A stretch of DNA of 64,000 nucleotides, from assembly GCA_964036195.1 (NCBI GenBank), contig OZ038458.1:19171832-19235831 (forward strand), read 5' to 3'. The first letter of the stretch is position 1; every line of letters starts with the position of its first letter. A model generated the notes under the pieces. It searched no databases and was not told where the DNA came from. It saw nothing but the letters and a program-made list of their open reading frames with translations. The stretch is from Sphaerolaimus hirsutus (taxonomy: Eukaryota; Nematoda; Chromadorea; Monhysterida; Sphaerolaimidae). Below are positions 56,186 to 64,000 of this stretch, one piece after another. Position numbers and translations under genes: made by a program.

Positions 56186-57471
56186 AATGGGTGTATGTAT
56201 GCATGTAGGGCGCGCGTGTATTTCTCATGGGACGGCGGTGCTCACCTGAGCATGTTCACGACATATTTTGCATTATTTATCAGCGCACACGCATCGGACC
56301 AGATGAGGTATTTGATTCATGGCGATTCTGACGCAGAGTGGATGGGGAAAATGCATTGCTGGGGCCGGTTTCTGGCTTGATTTTGATAGTGCATATAAAA
56401 TTGACGGACTGGAATTAAAATCTTGGAATCAGGAAAAAATGAAGAAAATATTTAGATTTCCTCGAATTAGCTGCCCTTGAAAATTCCCCCTTGATGTGCG
56501 GGAAAAGCCATCACATATGACAATGTTGTAGAAACTAATTTAACCCCGTTCGAACAATATATTTTCATGCATTTTACTTACTATTTTGAAGGAAAAATGA
56601 CTCCTCCCCAACGTATAACTCCCTAGTCAAAAAAGTCTGACGAAACAAAACCTACCCTGGGGATATACGGCAACCCACATTGAACACAGATTGCTCTCTT
56701 TGTAGATATTTTCATAAAAAAATTATTCATGGAATTCATGGATTATTCATGAACCCCATTCACATTTTTTAAACCTGACGCTAATATGAATTTTGTATTT
56801 TTAAATTCTTTTGTATTATTTTAAAATAGAAAAATAAAACTGATACAATTGAACTGTTCCACACAACTAAAAGGAATTGCTCCCAGCAACGCATGAAACC
56901 ATTCACTCCAAATAATATACACGATCAGAAACAGGGTCATGTAACTACAGCATGAAAAACGCTTATCAAAAATTTCACATTTCAAGTGCACCTACGAAAA
57001 CGACACCCTTTCCATATCAATGACAAATTATACAAATATAAAGATGGTATCGGTGGCATTCAACACCCAAAAAAAACAATGTGAATGGCCGTTCACGATC
57101 GAACGACCCGACAAACGACAAGTGTAAAGTGACAAATTTCGATGGGTGCATATTTCTACCGCAGTCCCAACCTAAAAAAATCAATTTTCCATCGAAATCA
57201 ATGGCAGTGAATACGTCGATTAGGGCATGCACAATATTTTTCAATTTCTTCGGTCGCGTATGATTGTCAAAATTTAATTTGCCCGAAATCGGCCGCGCGG
57301 CGACCGCAAATCCCGAACTCAAGGACAAACGGACGCGAAATTTGGGTAGCGGCCGCCCTTTTGAAAGGGCCTCAAATTGCGTATGTAAGTGATAGGGTAC
57401 ACATGTGGATTGACGGGTTAGGTCGTGGCCATAAAAATAAATGAAAAATGTGCCTGGCGTGAATAATTCCC

Positions 57472-57653
57472 CAGGGGGCACTCCCAGACCCTGTAAAATG
57501 TCAAACGTCATGCAATGTGTCAAAAGTTATGGAAAATGCCCTGCAAAATGGCAACGGTTACCATTTTGCAGGACATTTTCCATAACTTTTGTTACTTCGC
57601 ATGACATTTGACATTTTCCAGGGCTTTTTACAGGGTCTGAGAGTGGCACCAGG
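57472..57653. mobile_element. Introner-family element, intergenic hairpin
   Basis: CCAGGGGGCACTCCCAGACC ... GGTCTGAGAGTGGCACCAGG. The arms TGTCAAACGTCATGC and GCATGACATTTGACA are mirrored, with the centre at the repeated GGTTACCATTTTGCAGG. Confidence 0.8.
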
Positions 57654-58444
57654 TACGGTCTGATAGATGCGGTCGTTGAATATCATATTTCCGTGGTACA
57701 CTGCAGCGCACTACTGAAATTTTGGTAACTAATAAATCTTTCTTCAATGCATTAGATAACCAGAATGAAGAGTCTGTAAACTAATAACTGAACGGCAATA
57801 GAAAATCAACTTTTGACCGTGTATTTTACTAGTGCGATCGGCAATGGAAGTTCGAAACACTCACAGTACCCAACTTCGGGGCAGGCCTGATACGCACACG
57901 CGCCCCAACTTCTGCTTAGAGCAGAAGTAAAAATGGCCAAACTCGGTGAAAAACCACGAAACTATGGGGACATCCGGGTACCCGGTATCAGTGCGAATGT
58001 CGCGGGGGGGGCAACCAAAAGACACAACGCCGCAGCAGATCTGGCGCCAAGGACGCATGTAGGTAATCCCGAAGGAACAAACACCTGCCCGTGCCGTGAA
58101 ATCGGCATGTTCAAAATGACATCAATTTTCACCGCGGGTGATCGGCGTGCGATCGAATTTCGTTGAAATGTGAAATGCGCGACAGAATAAAAAATGAAAA
58201 AATAAGTATGTGCGCTATAAATGCATAAAATTTGAGCATTGGTACTTCATTTCACTTCTGCGGCTCAGTGAAATTATGAACATATATGTGGGTATCGAAA
58301 ACGCAGGCACCATCATCCCTACAGACAAATAGGCATACTCAGCAGCATTTAAAGCCAACGGGGAAAAATGAAATGTTCAAGTTCAACCAATCACCATTTG
58401 CAAATCAAAATATCACACTTGCGGCTGAACGATTTTTCAAGAAC

Positions 58445-61140
58445 TCATGCTTGAGACACTTTTGTTTGATGCATCCGAAGGAGATTGGCGCGTACGCATT
58501 CCAAATATTGACCTTGCATCTGATAAAAAATATATTTATATGAAAAACCCAAGAGGCCGCATTTTCAAATATTCAAAACCGTGAGACCGCAAAAGTAAGG
58601 ATAATCGAGAGGTTTTTGCAAAGTATAAAAAAACACAACCATATCTGGGAGCTTTTGGGAAAAAACCCGGTTTTATTTGTTAAAAAGCAACTGTAAACGC
58701 GACGTTTTTTAAAACGAGGTGTTGAAAAAACTAAGGTTTTTCATCCCTACTCAAAAGTGACAAAAAGCTCAACGCACCGGGGGTTCCTCGGTCAGAACGA
58801 ATCGTACATTGCCGCCGTGCTGAACACAAGTTCGATCCGGCACAATTTCCGCCGATGTCAATTCACATCTGGCGCCAATGACGCAGCCATTCCCGATCGA
58901 TACCTCTGGTCCAACGAAACCTTCAAAATATAATCGGCAGTTTGTGGTTGGGATAAATTGTGTGAAAATGCAAAAAACGGCAAAAAAATTGGCGCAAAAG
59001 CATCTTTCGCTCTCACAGCATGTACAGATTTTCATTGACCGTATTACCTCGAATTACAACCCCTTGAATTAACCCACCTCAAAATGGGCTGGGGAAATAA
59101 TACCTCCCCCTTCGGAATGATGTACATCATGTATGTAATGTACATGATGTATTTATTACTGCTAATTTGCATTTGCAGCTACAGATAGACTAGTTTATGT
59201 AGCTATCTACGCTGTTATGTCCCAATCAGGGGTCTCGAATGGGGGGGGTTGGGGGGGGGTTACCCCCCCCCAAACCGCCCAGCTATCTATCTATCCCGGA
59301 GGCCGCTCAGCTATCTATCTATCCCGGAGGCAAAATTTTGGGCTACTACCCCCTAAACCCCCCCCCAAATCGCTCAGCTATCTACCTATCTGGAGCGATT
59401 TTTCAGAAACTATACCCCAATTTTCGCTCAAAATCGCTATTTTTCATACCTATATATAGATTTTCACCTCCAAAATCACTGGTTCATGCGTCTAACTGCC
59501 TATTTTAAGCTATTTTAAGTACTATATGCTCTTGTATACCCATTTTGAGCTATTTTACACCTACTTTTAGCGATTTTTCTCCCTTTTCTTCCTTCTATGC
59601 CCCGAAAAAGCCTATATATCGAACCACCACAACCCCCCCCCAAACCCCCCCCCAGAAAATTTTTCAGCTATCTATCCCTCCGGAGGAGCGATTTGCTATC
59701 TATCTAACCACTCGGAGGGTCAAAATTCAAGATACCCCTGGTCCCAATATATCCTGTTTGGACACACTTATTACCCGTTTTGGGTACGCAAATGCCTACT
59801 AGTTTTTACGATCCTTACGAAAATTTCTGACGAAATAATACCCCCCTCGAATACGCCACCCCCCCTCGAATTAACCCAACTCAAATTTTGCTGGCGAAAA
59901 AATAAACCCCCATGGGTGTATTTCGAGGTTATTTGGTAGACTATTTCATAGCAGATAAGTATTTACCCAAGGCCACAGCAGCATTAGACCATCTATCGTT
60001 TTCACGCTACACCCAAACAAGTAGCAAAAATTAGATAGTAAAAAAACTGACACTTGACATCAAATGTGCAGTTGTTTCCTATCGATTTCGCTTCGATACG
60101 ACAGCCAACTTGGAAGTAGTTATTGTTGCCAATTGTAAACGTGTGGCCAGGTTCGTGCCTGCGCTTTGTAATTTTTTGATTAATTAATTCAATATGCAAT
60201 GTGGGAACCAAGCTCAGCTTTCTATTGTGAGGCGATAGGCAATAAATACTAGGTATACATACCGACTGCATAGTGCCCTATTTCTTCTAATAGAACGGCA
60301 CATCTCCAATAGAACTTCAGGCTTTGGCTCATTTTCCACTCACGAATAATAAATAGAACGGCAGTCCCAACAGAATGGCAGGTACAAATTACGATGGAAA
60401 AGTACCAAAAAACAAAAAAATGCCAAAAATGGATGGTGCAAATGGATCCACCTCACTAATTGGTCAGTTCCTTGAACCATTTTTTGGATTGTTACTGCTT
60501 TTATAAAACGCCAAATAGCTCTAGAAATGCGAATCCGGAAGGCTCCTGCCAGGGGAGTTTTTCAAGGTACTACTACCACTACTACTAGTTTTTCAAGGTA
60601 CTACTACGAAAGTTTTACCAGCAGTGATGATTTGTTTTCAGAGGAACACAAATTACACATGGGCATAGAGGGAGACCAAGTCTTAAAAAAATAGTAAATA
60701 TTAACGAACAAGTTGGAGATGACCGCATTTTCTTCAATGATATTATTATCACCAATGACGATAGGACCAGTTTGAGCCAAAATCTGGGCATTCGGGTGAA
60801 CGATGCTGTTTTTGCCTGCGAAAAGTCATCCCATCATACATAAATCGTCAAAAGCTCAAAACTAAAAAACCAATAACAAAATATAAAGCGCAAAAATTGA
60901 TAAACAGAATTTTATGAAGACTGTCAGAACGTAGAGTAGGATAAAAAGACTGTCCCCCAGAAGCTACAATACCAAATTAAAAAACAGCCAAATAAATACA
61001 CAAATTGAGGTTTGATCTGCCAAAGCCACAAAATATCAAAAAAGTTTACCAATTGTCACTGTTCCTTTAGTGACGGCACCACTACGCCCATCAACCACAC
61101 AACATCCATGGCCCAGAGTCAGTTTATCCTCCAAAGTCAT
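58445..61140 (-). CDS. DCTN6: Dynactin subunit 6 (p27), 5 exons
   Basis: Pointed-end subunit of dynactin, the dynein activator; forms a left-handed parallel beta-helix and pairs with DCTN5. Exons: 61050-61140, 60710-60815, 60052-60158, 58778-58920, 58445-58519; phases close to 174 codons (human about 190 aa). Landmarks: GDVTIG-like GTVTIGK, SIVHPNAQILAQTGPIVIG, NNIIEENAVI, FTIGNNNYFQVGC, SIGNNC, VGPEVSIGNGCVIGARC, EIVPDRT and RFVLTEEPP, all in the order of the vertebrate protein with hexapeptide [LIV]-G-x(4) rhythm. The short last exon (QYLECVRANLLRMHQ) corresponds to the C-terminal helix. The acidic loop present between coils in the human protein is shorter here. Intron 3 carries nested repeats including an intact hAT MITE. 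Confidence 0.92.
58520..58752. repeat. TAGGGATG-type terminus fragment
   Basis: On the minus strand GAGTAGGGATGAAAAACC followed by T-rich inverted words, similar to the ends of 61533-62227. In the last DCTN6 intron. Confidence 0.35.
59037..59939. repeat. ACCGTATTACCTCGAAT element split by a hAT MITE
   Basis: The left half ACCGTATTACCTCGAATTAC (59038) and right half GTATTTCGAGGTTATTTGG (about 59917-59937) are the two ends of one family member; the hAT MITE 59227-59740 sits between them. In DCTN6 intron 3. Confidence 0.6.
59219..59748. mobile_element. hAT-type MITE with 8-bp TSD (copy 2)
   Basis: The element proper 59227-59740 (514 bp), CAGGGGTCTC ... GATACCCCTG, is flanked by a perfect 8-bp duplication GTCCCAAT (59219-59226, 59741-59748). 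The interior is colinear with copy 1 at 2112-2634. Confidence 0.92.
60557..60613 (+). repeat. Short tandem duplication
   Basis: AGTTTTTCAAGGTACTACTA occurs twice, separated by ACTACTACT-like triplets. Confidence 0.8.
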
Positions 61141-62412
61141 TATTTGTTGGCCAGCTGCCAAATTTGATTAGTGATCACGGTGGCAAAATACAACTAAGAA
61201 CTTGATAAAAGTAATGCTCTGAAAAAACAATGGATCTCTGAGACACCATATCGAACAACCCCAATGACCCCATGTTTTCTTTTCATTTATATTTTTAATT
61301 AGAAAATAGAACTAATCAAAGGTGAACAAAAACATAAGATGTAGATAAGCACCTGCACCACTGTAAAAGTAGCCATGTTTGGAATTTGTATCAAATTATG
61401 ATAATATCACAGACAAAAGCCGTAATAACAGATACTAAACAATGCAAAAACTTTAAAAATCGCGAAGTCAATGATCACTGCCATGTGGAGAACGACGTCT
61501 GCGCCCGTGTCTGCCAAAAATGTGATCACCTTTAGGGATGGCCGGTGTTTTTTTAAACGATTTGATAAAAAAATTTTATTAAGCAAAAGACAGGCATCGG
61601 AACCGTTTAAAAAAACATCAGCCCAAATTTTTAGTACTAATGCACTCGCCGGTATTTTGAAATTTTACGCGCGCAAGCAGGCAATTTCACATACGCATTA
61701 CATATAATTCTTCACAATTTGTTGCCAGCTCGCAGATTTGTTTTCATCGAACAGAGTTGAGTGGAACAGGTGATATGCATGATAAATCATTCATTTTTAT
61801 TACTATTGGTGGTTGTTTTCATTGGTTTTGTGGCATTTTTAGTGTGAAAGCTTACATTTGTTCATGCTATTGTGTACAGTACATAATATCCAACCAATGT
61901 GCTCCCACATACGTCTACAGTGTGAAACATCACTGTCAATTCCATGCCAAATTACACTTGAAGTCATGAACATTTGACAAAAGGCGATATACGTAACAAT
62001 TTGACATAAAATGGAAATTTTTGACAGATATCACCACTTATAATGTTATCCCATGGCTCCACAGCCATTATATGGCTATATTTAGCATCAGAGTACTGGC
62101 ACCTGTCTGATATATCTTTATATGTTGACTCATTACCGAATTCGGGAGTTATTAAAAACAGTTTAAAAAAGTTTTATTTAAAAAGTTTTCTAAACAGGGT
62201 GATTCAAAACATTTTTTCCCATCCCTAATAACCGTTGATATTTTTATACAATACACAAATAAGAATTTTTTTTCAACAGTTTCCCCGGTCACTACCTCCA
62301 AAGCAAATTTCGTGACCACTCCCAGTGGCCATAGTGTGCCATTTCAAAACATTAGCAGCTAGTTCGTTTGGATAGCGAATTCAGCTCGCAATATAAATAC
62401 AAAAACGACAAT
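61141..62412. other. Intergenic spacer DCTN6 to SLC35C2, with a TAGGGATGG element
   Basis: No exon found. 61533-62227 is bounded by TTTAGGGATGGCCGG and TTTTCCCATCCCTAA inverted ends with AAACGATTTGATAAAAAAAT-like and AAAGTTTTATTTAAAAAG arms: an inverted-repeat transposon of about 695 bp, probably non-autonomous. The rest should contain the DCTN6 promoter and the SLC35C2 3' UTR. Confidence 0.55.
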
Positions 62413-63749
62413 CTACCGTAAACCATCAAAAAAGCACCCACCCACGCACCTATTGTGATTGTCATCAACAAAATCAGCACTATCCGCCATCAAAGGCTGT
62501 CTATCGCCACTCGCACTTAACTCATCGATTTCACACTCATCAACAAATGTCTGCTGAGGTGTCTCGCTACTTTTGGAACTGGCCAGCGCCTTGGATGCCA
62601 CGTGGAGGGAAATGCCAGTCAAACAGAGCATCAAGCCCAGGCCGTTCAGCGGGGAGAACTCGTCACCGGCGTAAAAGTGAGCCAGGATTAGTGTGGCTAC
62701 CTCCTGGAGTGGGCGGGTTTGAGTTGGCGTTGAGCCAATCAACGTGTTGGGTCCATGAAATATGTGAAGATCAGAAACCTACCTTGGCAATGCCGCACAC
62801 ATTCAGGGTTAAACTGGATGTAGTCACCAATAACAGATATTCTGAAATTGAAAATAACGAATTGTATAAATTTTACAATAGCAAACTGTATAAAGATACA
62901 ATAACAAATTGTATAAATTATAGTTGTTTCAACCTGAAAGCTCCATGCACAGAGCAATTACACCGCCAATCGCAATGAGAAAAAGATAGTGCATTGGCGT
63001 CGCGAAATCCAAATATCGGAACACTTTTGTAGACATTGACAAATCTCGACCTGAAATAGTTTCTCGTGTTGTGAAACTGCTGAAAACGCAAAATAAAACG
63101 CAAGGCGGAATGTACAATGCTGAACTTCGTAAATGGCGAACCTTCAAATACGAAAACCAGCGGCAAGATGCTGACCAACATCCACGGCTGCACGTGGAAT
63201 ATCATGTCCACCGGACTGCTCAAGCCTAAAATGAAAAATGAAGAAAAAAAAGTGAAAAATGATTTTCGGGTTGTAGTTTTCAATAAAAGCTACTTCGTAT
63301 CAAATCCGTTTTATTTTTTGAATGACCTAGATACCAAAAAATGAACATCCCCAAAACGGTGCAAACAGCAGAAAAACCTCAAAAAGGACAACTAAAAACA
63401 AGCCAAAAACTCACCATACTTTCCATGCCCCTTGGAGACCCCCTTAGCACCCCCTTGCTGCATCATATGTTGACTGACGGCCCATCTGAAACCTGCGCAC
63501 ACCGCAGCCAATTCAACCAGCAAAAAGCCAGTCAAATCGAATTGAGCAGAGTGGTAGGTAAACAGGGCGAGTCCACCGGAAATTAGCGTGATGATTGCAA
63601 TAGTGCAGATTGTCTGAAAAACGGTAGGGTTGCCATTTTGAGATGGGAAAATTTCGTGGAAAAATGTGGCACCGACCAATTTTTCTAGACCGAGCACGGC
63701 GGCGAAAATAAGAATGAACACTATGCAAGTGGATTTGGACATCGTGTAC
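62413..63749 (-). CDS. SLC35C2: Solute carrier 35 family member C2 (SLC35C2), 3' part
   Basis: Multi-pass Golgi-type transporter of the triose-phosphate/nucleotide-sugar family; the vertebrate protein supports fucosylation of Notch. Exons in transcription order: 63677-63749, 63415-63613, 63142-63225, 62934-63050, 62783-62841, 62450-62703; phases close, and upstream exons lie beyond the window. Landmarks in family order: [81 protein letters not shown] and [16 protein letters not shown], each membrane-spanning or adjoining. The hydrophilic C-terminus ([19 protein letters not shown]) is poorly conserved. After 62450 either a donor (GTGCGT) leads to an unseen last exon, or the frame reads on to the stop at 62413-62415; the two cannot be decided here. 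Confidence 0.9.
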
Positions 63750-63806
63750 CTGCGGATTGTGATGAAATTTTCTACTTTTGAAGTTTGCCGATATGGAGTA
63801 AAGTAA

Positions 63807-64000
63807 GCCCAGAAAACACACACTAGTTGACATCGCAAATAAATGTCAATTAAATAACACAAAACATATTTTAAAGCATCACACTTCACACAAACAAAGA
63901 AAATTAAGTGTCACAATATGATATTCACGATGCTCTATCGTCTAGGAAGTTTGAAATCACATAATTAACGAAAATTCAGTTGACATTAATTTGAATGTCA
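63807..64000. mobile_element. AGTTGACATC-family MITE cut by the window edge
   Basis: GCCCAGAAAACACACACTAG then TTGACATCGCAAATAAATG, with the AGCATCACACTT and GAAATCACATAAT blocks of the 25460 copy. The right end is outside the window. In an SLC35C2 intron. Confidence 0.75.

Larger units (their letters stand above)
49564..58444. other. 8.9-kb gene-free, repeat-dense interval
   Basis: No exon with family resemblance found. It includes introner-family copies (50910-51000 partial, 52905-53010, 53258-53565, 57472-57653), the 54078-55499 inverted-repeat element with a nested MITE, a GGCGCCA cluster (53038-53165) and the 55883-56185 hairpin. A good splice-donor-like GCTCAG/GTGAGC on the minus strand at about 56247 could mark a 5' UTR exon. 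The + frame 57933-58166 (77 codons) and the CpG-rich block at 57280-57360 are the only hints of function. Confidence 0.5.

Overview
This is nuclear DNA of an invertebrate animal. Genes are split into many short exons with GT-AG introns of about 60 bp to over 8 kb, there are no operon-style bacterial genes, and the proteins are animal ones: an Integrator subunit, a dynactin subunit, a three-finger GPI-type protein and a CUB/LDLa receptor. The CUB/LDLa receptor most resembles arthropod Culd, but I cannot name the species. Introns and spacers are packed with inverted-repeat (MITE-like) DNA transposons of at least ten families.

Layout on the + strand: (1) the 3' part of a zinc-finger/CARF-like gene, 1-3614; (2) a complete 14-exon INTS13/asunder gene, 4977-22672. 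Its intron 11 holds a complete, very young Ty3/gypsy retrotransposon (12773-21191) in antisense orientation, with 416-bp LTRs that differ at one base and a 4-bp target duplication.

Layout on the - strand: (3) a small Ly6/three-finger, probably GPI-anchored protein, 22910-24769, first exon not found; (4) a multi-exon protein kinase (tyrosine-kinase-like, DFN instead of DFG), 27452-40650; (5) a 12-exon, 1000-residue CUB/LDLa single-pass receptor with a PPTY motif in its tail, 40880-49563, whose stop codon is about 230 bp upstream of the kinase start; (6) DCTN6 (dynactin p27), five exons, 58445-61140; (7) SLC35C2 nucleotide-sugar-transporter family gene, 62413-63749, running off the right edge. 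The 49.6-58.4 kb interval has no gene I can support and is a graveyard of inverted-repeat elements.

Exon structures were worked out by hand from reading frame, splice-site dinucleotides and phase continuity. For INTS13, DCTN6, SLC35C2 and the receptor all phases close perfectly (INTS13 2349 nt = 783 codons; receptor 3003 nt = 1001 codons; DCTN6 522 nt = 174 codons).

The most unusual signal is intron 35504-35776 of the kinase. From its first to its last base it is a member of a repeated inverted-repeat transposon family whose two terminal repeats supply the 5' GT and the 3' AG. That is the hallmark of an introner, a transposon that creates introns. Other family members carry the same latent splice sites but lie in introns or intergenic DNA. 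Secondary points of interest are the single-ORF gag-pol with a long coiled-coil/basic C-terminal extension, two hAT-type MITEs with perfect 8-bp target duplications, and a perfect 50-bp palindrome.
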